DNA of 64,000 nucleotides. Origin: RI-231 sp041394905 (GTDB lineage: Bacteria > Acidobacteriota > Terriglobia > Bryobacterales > UBA6623). Where the stretch lies: assembly GCA_041394905.1 (NCBI GenBank), contig JAWKHJ010000002.1, forward strand, positions 558,001 to 622,000. The letters are read 5' to 3'. Below are positions 32,954 to 41,872 of this stretch, in pieces. The notes under the pieces are model-generated. The model saw only the letters and a program-made list of their open reading frames with translations, did no database searches and was not told where the DNA came from. The position numbers and the translations under genes were made by a program. The stretch's first letter is position 1. Each line of letters begins with the position of its first letter.

Positions 32954-33958
32954 ATGCGCGCCCTGCTTCTCCTCCTCTTCGCCATCCCCCTCGCGGCCCA
33001 GTCCTCGAGCTTCCTCGGCAACATTCAGCAGCTGACCCACGGCGGGCAAAACGCCGAAGCGTACTGGTCCCCGGACGGCTCGAAGCTCGTGTTTCAGTCC
33101 ACCCGAGATGGGCTCGAATGCGACCAAATTTTCGTGATGAACGCCGATGGCTCGGACGTTCGGATGGTTTCGACAGGCAAGGGCGTCACAACATGTGGCT
33201 ACTTCCTCGCGGACGGCAAAAGCATCGTCTACGCTTCTACTCACGCTGCGGGCGACGCCTGCCCGGCGCGTCCGGATCGCTCGCAAGGCTACGTTTGGGC
33301 GGTCTATCCGACCTTCGACATCTACCGAACCGACCTACAAGGCGCCGCGCCTGAACGGTTGACCGACGCTTGGGGCTACGACGCCGAGGCGACTGTGAAC
33401 TGGAAGACTGACACGGTGATTTACACCTCGAAGTCGTCCGGGGATCTCGAGCTGTGGTCGATGCGTCCCGACGGCTCGCACAAGAAGCAGCTCACCGCGG
33501 CCACTGGCTACGACGGCGGCGCGTTCCTTTCGCCGGACGGCACAAAGATCGTCATGCGCGCCCATCATCCTCAAGGGGACGAGAACCGCAAGCGCTATCT
33601 GGAGTTGCTCAGCGAAGACTTGACGGCCCCGATGAAGATGGAGATATTCGTGGGCGACGCGGACGGGTCGAACTGGAAGCAGATCACTGACTTCGGCTGC
33701 GCCAGTTTCGCGCCCCAGTTCACTCCAGACGGCCAGCGCATCATCTTCTCCTCCAACCGCAACAAGTGCGACAGCCGTGAGTTCGAGCTGTTCATCATGG
33801 ACCTCGACGGCTCGAATCTCGAGCAGGTGACCGATTTCGGCGGGTTCACTTCCTTCGCGGAATTCTCCCCCGATGGCAAGAAGCTCGTCTTCGCTTCGAG
33901 CTTGAACGCGAAGGGCCGCTACGAGTTCAACATTTTCGTCGCCGATTGGCTGAAGTAG
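32954..33958 (+). CDS. TolB/WD40-like (PD40) beta-propeller protein, secreted
   Basis: 334 residues. Start at ATG 32954 (MRALLLLLFAIPLAAQSSS) gives a compact signal peptide; ATG 32936 would add six residues. It has at least six PD40 blades with the S/T-P-D-G-x-K/R motif: YWSPDGSKLVFQSTRDG, FLADGKSIVYASTH, FLSPDGTKIVMRA, QFTPDGQRIIFSSNRN, EFSPDGKKLVFASSLN. Such propellers are periplasmic or outer-membrane associated. Its neighbour is a receptor gene starting 11 bp downstream, so the two are probably transcribed together. No catalytic domain is attached. The 235-bp gap upstream, back to the smc start, shows no recognisable element. Confidence 0.85.
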   Translation: MRALLLLLFAIPLAAQSSSFLGNIQQLTHGGQNAEAYWSPDGSKLVFQSTRDGLECDQIFVMNADGSDVRMVSTGKGVTTCGYFLADGKSIVYASTHAAGDACPARPDRSQGYVWAVYPTFDIYRTDLQGAAPERLTDAWGYDAEATVNWKTDTVIYTSKSSGDLELWSMRPDGSHKKQLTAATGYDGGAFLSPDGTKIVMRAHHPQGDENRKRYLELLSEDLTAPMKMEIFVGDADGSNWKQITDFGCASFAPQFTPDGQRIIFSSNRNKCDSREFELFIMDLDGSNLEQVTDFGGFTSFAEFSPDGKKLVFASSLNAKGRYEFNIFVADWLK

Positions 33959-33969
33959 GCGGTAGCGGA

Positions 33970-36642
33970 GTGTCGAAAGCGGTGCAGTACCATAGCCCAT
34001 TGCGGGTTCTTTGCGCCATTTTTCTGATCGCGGCGGGGCTGCTGTCCGCGCAGTCCTCCGAAACGTCGGAACCCACAGGACCGCCGCCCGAAGTACCGTC
34101 CGAGGAGGCGGATTCCGAGGCGCCGGTCGTCGATCTCGACGCATCGCGCACCGATCTCAACCTGCTCGGCGCCGTCGATGCGCAATCGGGCGAAGCGCGC
34201 CGCAACGAGAACGTTCAGATCGACCTGATCGACAACAACGTCCTCAAGGAGATGAACAAGCGCGTCGGCGTCACGGCGACGATCGTCGACGAGTTTCATC
34301 CCCGCAGCGACTACTTCGGCGCCGAGTTCGGCGGCTCTCCTACGTCCCCATCGGCCATCCCTTATGTCGCGGGGCGGGCCATTCACGGCTCGATCTTCGA
34401 GACGCACGATAACAGCATCTTTCGCGCGCGATCGTTTTTCCAAGTGGGCGACGTGCAACCGGCGCGGACCAACGAGTATGGATTTGACGTGACGCTGCCC
34501 GTTTGGCGCGGCGCGAGCTTCCTCATCAACGGGCAGCAGACGCGTTCGCGCGGGCAGGTCAATGGCAACGTGCTCGTGCCCAAGGCGGACGAACGTACCG
34601 CACTCGCGACCGACCCGGAGACGCGCATCAAGGTCCAGGCCATGCTCGACAAGTTTCCGGCCGAGGCTCCAAACCGGACCGACATCAACGAACGCGCGCT
34701 CAACACCAACGCACCGCAGTTCATCGACAACGACGTGCTCGGTGGCACGCTTTACCAGTCGCTCGGCGAGCGCGACAAGTTGACCCTGCGCTACGCCTTC
34801 ACCTCGCAAAACGTCCAAGCCTTCCAGTTGATCGCGGGCCAGAACCCGGATTCGCGAACGAAGAACCACGACGCCCGCATGACCTGGACTCGAAGCTGGT
34901 CGCCGAGCATGGAGACCGACCTCACTGCCGGTTTCGACCGCGTGGGTTCGATCCTGAAAGCCGACGAGAGCGCCTTCGGGCCGACGGTGATGTTCAGCGG
35001 GGTCTTCAACGATCTGGGCCCGGGCGCCAACATCCCCATCGACCGCGCAGTCAATGTGTTCCGCTACGCCGCGAATGCGCGCAAGGTCTACACCCGCCAC
35101 TCCATCACGGCCGGTGCGGAAGTCTGGCGTCGGCAGGTCAACGGGGACGAGTCCAACGCCAACCGCGGGCAATTTTCTTTCCGCAACGACTTCGGAAACA
35201 CCGCAATCGAGAATATTCGTCTCGGGCTGGCGAGCACCTTCATCGGAACGATCGGCAATACGAACCGCGGGTTTCGTCAGTGGGACATGCAGTATTACGT
35301 GGGCGACGAATGGCGTCTACACCCGAAGCTGAGCCTGAACATGGGCGTGCGCTACGTGCCTGTCACGGCTCCGACCGAGATCCACGGCCAAGCGAACCTC
35401 GGCTATCACTGCGACTGCAACAATGTTGCGCCCCGCTTCGGTTTCGCCTGGCGCCCGAGCGACAAATGGGGCGTCATCCGCGCCGCCTACGGTGTGCAGT
35501 ATGGCGACATCGCCCCTGTCACCTACAGCGCATCGCGTTTCAACGCGCCCTACAGCAACCGCATTCGCGTACCGGCGCCGGACTTCTTACACCCCCTTGG
35601 GTTGACCACGCCCGAGGTCGACCCCAACGGCCGCGGTACCTATTTCGACTTCTCGCCCGACCTGGTGATGCCGTACGAGCACCAGTACAATTTCAGTTGG
35701 GAGCGCCCGGTCTACCGCGATTGGCGACTGAATCTGGGCTACGTCGGCAGCCGTGCGATGAAGATCGTCACGCTGTGGTATTTCAACCGTGCTGAGGTCG
35801 TGCCCGGGATTCCGCAGATCACCGCAACGCAGAATGACCGCCGCGCCGACAAGCGCTACTTCGACGTGCGGCGTTCGCTCAATGGAGCGCAGGCCTACTA
35901 TGATGCCGCCAAAGTGACGCTGTTGTCGCCGGTACGCAACGGCTTCAGCCTCGAGACATCCTATTGGTTCAGCAAGGCGATCGACTTGGGCGCCAACTAT
36001 ACCAGCACGGCCTCCGGCGCGGATGCGCTCGCTGGGCGAGGGCAAGATCAGTACGACGTGCACAGCGACATGAAGGGTGTGAGCGACTTCGACCAGCCGC
36101 ACTCCTGGATGACGCGCATCACCTGGCGTTCGCCCGGGTTGCAGCGTCAGCCGCGCTGGCTACGCTCGATGTTTGGCGGATGGGAGGCCTTTGCGGTCAC
36201 GTTGGTCAAGACAGGCACTCCGTTCACGGTGCAGTCGGGCTCGGACGCTCCCGGGTACGGCAACCTCGACGGGTCCGGCAGCGACCGCCCCAACATCGTC
36301 GACCCTTCAATCTTGGGGCGTAAGGTCAAGCATCCCGATACCTCGGCTGCGCGCTTGCCGCGGTCGGCGTTTTCGTTCATTCAGCCGACGGACATTCGCG
36401 GCAACATAGGGCGCAATACCTTCCGGCGCGATGGAATCCAGAACATCAACGCCGCGTTATCCCGTACCTGGACGGTGGCGAGCGAAGCTAGGCTCACCTT
36501 CCGCGCGGAGTCGAACAACGTGCTGAACCGGCCGCAGTTCGCCGAACCGGGCTTCCAGCTCACTTCTCCGAACTTCGGGCAGATCACGAACACGCTGAAC
36601 GATGGACGCTCGTTCCGGTTCACTGCGCGGCTGGCGTTCTGA
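33970..36642 (+). CDS. TonB-dependent receptor-like outer-membrane protein, intact, without CarboxypepD_reg domain
   Basis: About 890 residues, open throughout. GTG start at 33970 (VSKAVQYHSPLRVLCAIFLI); in-frame GTG 33982 or TTG 33946 are alternatives. Signal peptide to LLSAQ, then an acidic Pro/Glu linker and directly a short plug-like region (QIDLIDNNVLKEMNKRVGVT, RSDYFGAEFGG). The usual N-terminal regulatory domain is missing. The barrel has typical blocks: QTRSRGQVNGNVLVPKADER, YVGDEWRLHPKLSLNMGVRY, NVAPRFGFAWRP, MPYEHQYNFSWERPV, NVLNRPQF, ending FRFTARLAF. It lies 11 bp after the PD40 gene, suggesting a functional pair. Confidence 0.88.
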   Translation: MSKAVQYHSPLRVLCAIFLIAAGLLSAQSSETSEPTGPPPEVPSEEADSEAPVVDLDASRTDLNLLGAVDAQSGEARRNENVQIDLIDNNVLKEMNKRVGVTATIVDEFHPRSDYFGAEFGGSPTSPSAIPYVAGRAIHGSIFETHDNSIFRARSFFQVGDVQPARTNEYGFDVTLPVWRGASFLINGQQTRSRGQVNGNVLVPKADERTALATDPETRIKVQAMLDKFPAEAPNRTDINERALNTNAPQFIDNDVLGGTLYQSLGERDKLTLRYAFTSQNVQAFQLIAGQNPDSRTKNHDARMTWTRSWSPSMETDLTAGFDRVGSILKADESAFGPTVMFSGVFNDLGPGANIPIDRAVNVFRYAANARKVYTRHSITAGAEVWRRQVNGDESNANRGQFSFRNDFGNTAIENIRLGLASTFIGTIGNTNRGFRQWDMQYYVGDEWRLHPKLSLNMGVRYVPVTAPTEIHGQANLGYHCDCNNVAPRFGFAWRPSDKWGVIRAAYGVQYGDIAPVTYSASRFNAPYSNRIRVPAPDFLHPLGLTTPEVDPNGRGTYFDFSPDLVMPYEHQYNFSWERPVYRDWRLNLGYVGSRAMKIVTLWYFNRAEVVPGIPQITATQNDRRADKRYFDVRRSLNGAQAYYDAAKVTLLSPVRNGFSLETSYWFSKAIDLGANYTSTASGADALAGRGQDQYDVHSDMKGVSDFDQPHSWMTRITWRSPGLQRQPRWLRSMFGGWEAFAVTLVKTGTPFTVQSGSDAPGYGNLDGSGSDRPNIVDPSILGRKVKHPDTSAARLPRSAFSFIQPTDIRGNIGRNTFRRDGIQNINAALSRTWTVASEARLTFRAESNNVLNRPQFAEPGFQLTSPNFGQITNTLNDGRSFRFTARLAF

Positions 36643-36662
36643 GTCTTCGACGCCGGCAACGC

Positions 36663-36668
36663 TACAAT
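36663..36668 (+). promoter_or_regulatory. Candidate -10 box for tRNA-Sec
   Basis: TACAAT lies 10 bp before the first base of the tRNA, the right place for a -10 hexamer. A -35 box is not obvious at 16-18 bp spacing, so confidence is limited. Confidence 0.4.
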
Positions 36669-36678
36669 AGCGGACCAC

Positions 36679-36773
36679 GGAAGCCAATCTCGGCCGGCGT
36701 CGGGCTCGGTCTTCAAAACCGTCGTTTGTCGCTTCGCGGCAAAGGTGGGTTCGACTCCCACTGGCTTCCGCCA
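36679..36773 (+). tRNA. selC: tRNA-Sec (UCA anticodon)
   Basis: 95-nt selenocysteine tRNA with encoded CCA. The acceptor stem is 8 bp (GGAAGCCA with TGGCTTCC) and the T-stem 5 bp (GTGGG/CCCAC, loop TTCGACT), the 8+5 arrangement specific to bacterial tRNA-Sec. The anticodon loop CTTCAAA carries TCA. The variable arm is long, with TTTGTCGC pairing to GCGGCAAA. Discriminator base G, then CCA. This means the genome decodes some UGA codons as selenocysteine; selA, selB and selD are not in this window and I found no convincing selenoprotein here. The 3' end lies 10 bp before the next gene's ATG. Confidence 0.96.
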
Positions 36774-36783
36774 CGATCTTTTC

Positions 36784-37578
36784 ATGCCGTCCATCCTCGT
36801 GTTCACCGACCTCGACGGCACCTTGCTCGACCACGACACCTACGATTGGACTCCCGCACGCGCGGCGCTCGCGCAACTGCGTGAGGCGGGGATTCCCGTA
36901 GTGCTCAACTCTTCGAAGACCGCTGCCGAGCAGATGGCGCTGCGGGAGAAGATCGGCAACGGGTATCCGTTCATCGCTGAGAACGGAGCGGCGGTCTACT
37001 GGCCGCGTGAGCATGGCGAGCTCGAGGTCAAGCGCTTCGGCGCGGATCGCGCCGAGTTGGTCGCGCTTGCGCACCGCCTGCGGCAGGAAGGCCATCTGGA
37101 GTTCGAAGGCTTTGCAGACTGGTCGGCCGAGCAGCTCGCCGCCGTCGCCGACTTGCCGGTCGAGAGTGCGGCGCTCGCACTCGAGCGTTGCTGCTCCGAG
37201 CCAATCCTTTGGCGCGGCGACGACGCCTCGCTAAACTGGTTCGTGCAACGCATCGAAGATGCGGGCTATCGAGTGGTGCAAGGCGGTCGCTTTCTGCACC
37301 TTATGGGGCGCTTCGACAAAGCCGAAGCCATGCGTTGGGTAGCCGCGCGCTACACGGAACAGTCGGGAACCCAGCCGATGATCGTCGCCCTGGGTGACAG
37401 CCCCAACGATGCGGACATGCTCGACGCCGCCGACATCGCTGTCGTCGTCCGCTCCGCAAAATCGGACCAAGTCCGTCCGAGCCGACCTCAGCGCATCTTG
37501 CGCACGGAAAAGCGAGGTCCAGCCGGTTGGCAGGAAGCCATGGTTATGCTTCTACCAACGCTGCTGGGAGACAACTAA
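36784..37578 (+). CDS. mpgP: HAD-IIB phosphatase, mannosyl/glucosyl-3-phosphoglycerate phosphatase family
   Basis: 264 residues, intact. Dephosphorylates glycosyl-3-phosphoglycerate to the compatible solute. HAD motif I FTDLDGTLLD (Asp9, Asp11), motif II VLNSSKTAAEQ, FIAENGAAVYWP typical of the MPGP group, and motif IV VALGDSPNDADML. The next gene is a glucosyl-3-phosphoglycerate synthase-like enzyme, so the physiological product is more likely glucosylglycerate (GpgP role) than mannosylglycerate; the family name is kept because sequence alone does not separate them. Start at ATG 36784; upstream in-frame codons lie inside the tRNA. No Shine-Dalgarno is visible between tRNA and start. Confidence 0.88.
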   Translation: MPSILVFTDLDGTLLDHDTYDWTPARAALAQLREAGIPVVLNSSKTAAEQMALREKIGNGYPFIAENGAAVYWPREHGELEVKRFGADRAELVALAHRLRQEGHLEFEGFADWSAEQLAAVADLPVESAALALERCCSEPILWRGDDASLNWFVQRIEDAGYRVVQGGRFLHLMGRFDKAEAMRWVAARYTEQSGTQPMIVALGDSPNDADMLDAADIAVVVRSAKSDQVRPSRPQRILRTEKRGPAGWQEAMVMLLPTLLGDN

Positions 37579-37587
37579 GGCCAAATC

Positions 37588-38810
37588 GTGGACTTTCATC
37601 AAAACGGCGCAGTCGCTACGTTGCACAACCTCATCCGTCGGCCGGTCGAAGAGATCGAAGCCGACTTGCGGATCTTCTCCGAACAGCGGCCGATGGCCCT
37701 GGTTCTGCCCTCACTCTACTCCGAGCTCGAGGGCCGGCTCTTGAGCACATCGTCGATGAGCTGACGAAGGCGACCTACCTTTCTCAAATTGTCATTGGAC
37801 TCGACCGCGCTGATGAGCGGCAGTACCGCCATGCGCTCGAGTACTTTTCGCGACTGCCCCAACGGCACCGAGTGCTGTGGAACGATGGGCCGAGGTTGCG
37901 CGCAGTAGACGCCATGCTGGCCGAGGCGGGGCTGGCGCCGGCCGAGCCAGGCAAGGGCCGCAACGTTTGGTACTGCTTCGGTTATGTGCTCGCCACCCGC
38001 GAAGCCGGCGCGGTCGCGCTACACGATTGCGACATCCTCACCTACTCGCGTGACCTGCCGGCGCGGCTGATCTATCCGGTCGCAAACCCGGCATTTTCTT
38101 ATTACTTCTGCAAGGGCTATTACGCGCGAGTCTCGAACGATCGCATGCACGGCCGTGTCACGCGATTGCTGGTCACGCCGCTGTTGCGGGCGCTGCGGCG
38201 CGTCTGCGGACCATCGGCGTATCTCGATTACATGGAGAGCTTCCGCTATCCGCTAGCCGGCGAGTTCTCGCTGCGTTCGGACGTCATCGGGCACATCCGC
38301 ATCCCGTCGGATTGGGGCCTCGAAATCGGCGTGTTGTCCGAGATGCAGCGCGACTATTCGACCAACCGCATCTGCCAGGTCGACATCGCCGACTCCTACG
38401 ACCACAAGCACCAGGCGCTCTCGCCGGACGACGCGGCTCGGGGCCTGTCCAAGATGTCCACTGACATCGCTAAGACGCTGTTCCGTAAGCTTGCGACGCT
38501 CGGCGAAGTGTTCTCCACCGAGCGCATCCGTACGATTAAGGCGACTTACTACCGCACCGCGCTCGACATGATCGAAGCCTACGCGAACGACGCAGCCTTG
38601 AATGGCCTGCACTTTGACCGCCACGCTGAGGAACAGGCCGTGGAGTTGTTCACCCGCAACGTGGTCTCCGCCGGCAACTATTTCCTCGAGAACCCTCCGA
38701 CACGCCCTTCATGCCGAGCTGGAACCGTGTTGTCAGCGCGGCGCCCGAGGTGTTGGACCAGATGGTGGAAGCGGTCGAGGCGGACACCGCCGAATTCAGC
38801 CCGAAGTAGG
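37588..38810 (+). CDS. gpgS: Glucosyl-3-phosphoglycerate synthase-like glycosyltransferase (GT81) (two frameshifts)
   Basis: About 408 residues, GTG start at 37588, 9 bp after the phosphatase. Transfers glucose from an NDP-glucose donor to 3-phosphoglycerate, the first step of glucosylglycerate synthesis. Features: VDFHQNGAVATLHNL, a donor-binding HDCDILTYSRDL with D-x-D near residue 147, PVANPAFSYYFCKGYYARV, and GEFSLRSDVIGHIRIPSDWG, EIGVLSEMQRDYSTNRICQV as in GpgS/MpgS proteins. Shifts near 37735 and 38697. Restoring the second gives the tail NPPDTPFMPSWNRVVSAAPE and TAEFSPK, with TAG 38808-38810. The phosphatase before and the phosphorylase after make a complete synthesis and turnover cluster. 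Confidence 0.82.
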
Positions 38811-38823
38811 AGAACGACTCGCC

Positions 38824-40590
38824 TTGAGGGCCAAGACGCACGAATCTATCCTCGCCGACCTCAAGCGGAAGGTCATCGACCTGTTGAGCGGCGTATACGA
38901 GCCGGATGACGTCGAGCTGATCGCCGACCAATTGCTCGCCGCGATGGGCTTGAAGGCGCGTTGCACGCAGCCGGCGCCGCGCGAGAACAAGTGGAGCGAA
39001 GACGATGTCTTGGTGATCACCTATGGCAACTCGGTGGTCGCGCCGGGCGAAGCGCCATTGGCGACGTTGCGCCGCTTCCTGGTCGAGCGCCTGGCCGGCG
39101 TCGTCTCCGGCGTACACATCCTGCCTTTCTGCCCGTTCAGCTCCGACGACGGCTTCTCGGTGATCGATTACCACGCCGTCGATCCTAATCTGGGCGACTG
39201 GAGCTTGATCGGTGAGATTGCGTGGGAATACGACCTGATGGCGGACCTCGTGCTCAACCACGTCTCGGCCGAGAGCGTCTGGTTCGAGAACTTCAAGCGT
39301 GGGGTGGACCCGGGAAAAGACTACTTCATCACGGCGGACCCCAGCGAAGACCTCTCGATGGTGGTTCGGCCTCGCTCGTCGCCGCTGCTCACCCCCGTGG
39401 AGACTGTCAACGGAGTGCGCTACGTCTGGTCGACCTTCAGCGCTGATCAAGTCGACCTCAACTTCGCCAACCCGGACGTTCTGGTCGAGATTGCACGCGT
39501 GCTGCGCCGCTACCTGCAGATCGGTGTGCGCATCTTCCGTCTCGATGCGGTGGCGTTCTTGTGGAAGGAGAAGGGCACGAATTGTCTGCACTTGCCGCAG
39601 ACGCATCGCATCATCAAGCTGCTGCGCCTGCTGCTCGAATACCGCGAGCCGGACGCGATCGTGGTGACGGAGACGAACGTCCCCAACCGCGAGAACCTGA
39701 GCTATTTCGGCGACGCGGACGAAGCGCACGTCATCTACAATTTTTCCCTCGCGCCGCTGCTATTGCACACCATGATCTCGGGCGATTGCACGCACTTGAT
39801 GACATGGTTGATGTCCATGCCGCCCGCCCTGATGGGGGCTACGTTCCTCAACTTCATCGCCTCGCACGACGGTATCGGCCTGCGCCCCGCTGAGGGGCTA
39901 CTCTCCGACGAGGAGCTGGCGACTCTGGTCGAGACGATGAAGTCATTTGGCGGCCGGGTCTCCACCCGCCGCCTGAGCGACGGCACGGAAAAGCCTTACG
40001 AGCTGAACATTGCTTTGTGGGACGCGCTGCAAGGTACGCAGCGCGGTCCAGACTCCTTCCAGGAGCGACGCTTCCTGTGCGCGCACGCTGTCATGCTCGC
40101 GCTCGAGGGCATCCCTTCGTTCTACTTCCACTCGCTCGTCGCCGGCGGCAACGACTACGCCAAGCTCGAGCGCACGCAGCACAGCCGCAGCATCAACCGG
40201 CGCAACTGGGACGCGGCCGAGCTCGCGGCTAAGCTCGACAACCCAAGCTCCCACCATTCACGCGTCTTTGGCGAGCTGTCACGGCTGATCCGCGTTCGCC
40301 GTGCTCAGCCGGCGTTCCACCCCAACGCGACGCAGTACACGTTGCACCTAGGGCCGAAGATTTTTGGCTTTTGGAGGCAGAGCATCGACCGCAGCCAGAG
40401 CATCTTCGCCATCCACAACGTGAGCGACGAGCCGCAGAAGCTCTCGCTCTTGCAGGTGAATCTGATCTCGACCGACGAGTGGGTCGACTTGATCGGCGGC
40501 GGGGGTGTGGACGACTTGGACGGCGAGATCGTGATCGAACCCTACCAAGCGATGTGGCTGACGAACAAAGGCCAGAGTCTGGGCGCCTGA
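38824..40590 (+). CDS. GH13_18 phosphorylase, probable glucosylglycerate phosphorylase
   Basis: 588 residues, intact. Alpha-retaining phosphorylase of the sucrose phosphorylase family. GH13 catalytic residues are all present: nucleophile Asp241 in RIFRLDAVAF, acid/base Glu283 in VVTETNVPN, and Asp349 in FIASHDGIG. Known GH13_18 members act on sucrose, glucosylglycerol or glucosylglycerate. Linkage to gpgS and the phosphatase strongly favours glucosylglycerate, giving glucose 1-phosphate plus glycerate. TTG start at 38824, with AGGAG overlapping the previous stop about 10 bp upstream. The gene pair overlap and spacing indicate one operon. Confidence 0.88.
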   Translation: MRAKTHESILADLKRKVIDLLSGVYEPDDVELIADQLLAAMGLKARCTQPAPRENKWSEDDVLVITYGNSVVAPGEAPLATLRRFLVERLAGVVSGVHILPFCPFSSDDGFSVIDYHAVDPNLGDWSLIGEIAWEYDLMADLVLNHVSAESVWFENFKRGVDPGKDYFITADPSEDLSMVVRPRSSPLLTPVETVNGVRYVWSTFSADQVDLNFANPDVLVEIARVLRRYLQIGVRIFRLDAVAFLWKEKGTNCLHLPQTHRIIKLLRLLLEYREPDAIVVTETNVPNRENLSYFGDADEAHVIYNFSLAPLLLHTMISGDCTHLMTWLMSMPPALMGATFLNFIASHDGIGLRPAEGLLSDEELATLVETMKSFGGRVSTRRLSDGTEKPYELNIALWDALQGTQRGPDSFQERRFLCAHAVMLALEGIPSFYFHSLVAGGNDYAKLERTQHSRSINRRNWDAAELAAKLDNPSSHHSRVFGELSRLIRVRRAQPAFHPNATQYTLHLGPKIFGFWRQSIDRSQSIFAIHNVSDEPQKLSLLQVNLISTDEWVDLIGGGGVDDLDGEIVIEPYQAMWLTNKGQSLGA

Positions 40591-40609
40591 CGCTCGTGTA
40601 TGTGCTTCG

Positions 40610-41650
40610 TCACGCGATCCACCCCGCTTCGCGCGCCCATTCCGCTGCTTCCGCAGCGCTGGAAAACAACCGCATCACCGACCCTTGGTCGTTGACCTGC
40701 GCCGCCAGCGCTGCGACGGCGGCACGCTTTTTGCTGCTGACGTCGCGAATGTAAATGGCGCGGATGCGTCCTGGGTGGCGGCGCATCGTCTCGGCGTAAA
40801 GATAGGGATCATCCTGGCCGGAGTCCCCGATCAACAGGAAGAGCAGCTTCGGGTAGGTCTTGAGGATGCGCTCGAGCTTGCCGAGCTTGTGCTCGTTGCC
40901 TTCAGCGAGAAAGTGATCCTTCTCGAGCCCGATGTCGCGCAACAGGATCGGACCTGCGGGGAAACCGTTATGCTCCAAGAACTGCTCGAGCATCGGGTAG
41001 AAGTTCCAAGAACTGCTCGAGACGTAGAACAACGGATTGCTCCCAGTTCCATCGGAGCCGGCGGCAAGTGCGCGATAGAGCTCGGCAGTTCCTTCGAAGG
41101 CTTGCCGTGAGAATGCGTTGCGAAAGAGCATCAGCGTGATCATGCGCAGCGGCCGTGGCACGTCGGTGACGATGATCGTGTCGTCAAAGTCGCTGATCAC
41201 GCCGAATTGGGCATCTTCCGGCGGCACCAGCACCTGAGCGGTCGCGCGAACGCTTGGCGTGTCCACGAGCTCGATCTCGACATCGCGCCAGCCAGCGAGC
41301 CCGTCCGAGGTCACCGAGGCGTGAAAATAGCCTTCGTCGTTGGTGACGGTTTCCACTGCATCGGAGCCGAAACGTGCGCGGATGGCAGCGTCTGGGATCT
41401 CGTCGCTGGCCAGTGCGCGAATCACTGCTGCGGCGTTTCGACCCCAGCTGTCGTCCGGATGCGCCTCGCGCGTTTGGGCTCCCGCCAGAACGCGCCCATG
41501 CACCGAGAGCTCTCGTTGCGTTCCTAGCTCGCGATAAGGGTGAATCGACGCCGGACCGATCCAGCCAAACGTCCGGCGGATGCGATAGAGGTTGCTGTCC
41601 AGCCAGGACTCCATCCGGTACAAGGCGAGGCGTACGCGGTCAACGCTCAC
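40610..41650 (-). CDS. App1-like phosphatidate phosphatase domain protein (DUF2183)
   Basis: 346 residues, intact, convergent with the GH13_18 gene. The HAD-type motif FGVISDFDDTIIVTDVPRP places the catalytic D-x-D-x-T at residues 154-158. Further App1 blocks are FYVSSSSWNFYPMLEQFLEH, GPILLRDIGLEKDHFL, KLGKLERILKTYPKLLFLLI and GDSGQDDPYLYAE. The N-terminal 150 residues form the beta-rich domain seen in bacterial homologues (SVHGRVLAG, DEGYFHASV). Yeast App1 dephosphorylates phosphatidate; bacterial substrates are not established. No signal peptide is visible, so cytoplasmic. The 222-bp gap to the next gene contains nothing I can identify. Confidence 0.88.
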   Translation of the reverse strand: MSVDRVRLALYRMESWLDSNLYRIRRTFGWIGPASIHPYRELGTQRELSVHGRVLAGAQTREAHPDDSWGRNAAAVIRALASDEIPDAAIRARFGSDAVETVTNDEGYFHASVTSDGLAGWRDVEIELVDTPSVRATAQVLVPPEDAQFGVISDFDDTIIVTDVPRPLRMITLMLFRNAFSRQAFEGTAELYRALAAGSDGTGSNPLFYVSSSSWNFYPMLEQFLEHNGFPAGPILLRDIGLEKDHFLAEGNEHKLGKLERILKTYPKLLFLLIGDSGQDDPYLYAETMRRHPGRIRAIYIRDVSSKKRAAVAALAAQVNDQGSVMRLFSSAAEAAEWAREAGWIA

Positions 41651-41872
41651 TTCGCCCGAGAATAGCGCACGATTGCGTTCTCGATGCGTGGCCGCGGAGG
41701 CGAGCGTCCGGAGTTGCTAGATCGGATTCTTGTTCAAAACTAGACCGCATGGGTTATAGGAACGCCATGGTTGGCGGCGGTAGCCTGCCATCCGGTGGCG
41801 GCTAATCGCTTTGGCTTCTGGGTTGAGCCGAATTGCGCCGCCTGCTTTCTTCGCATTCGGGGGTAATATTCA

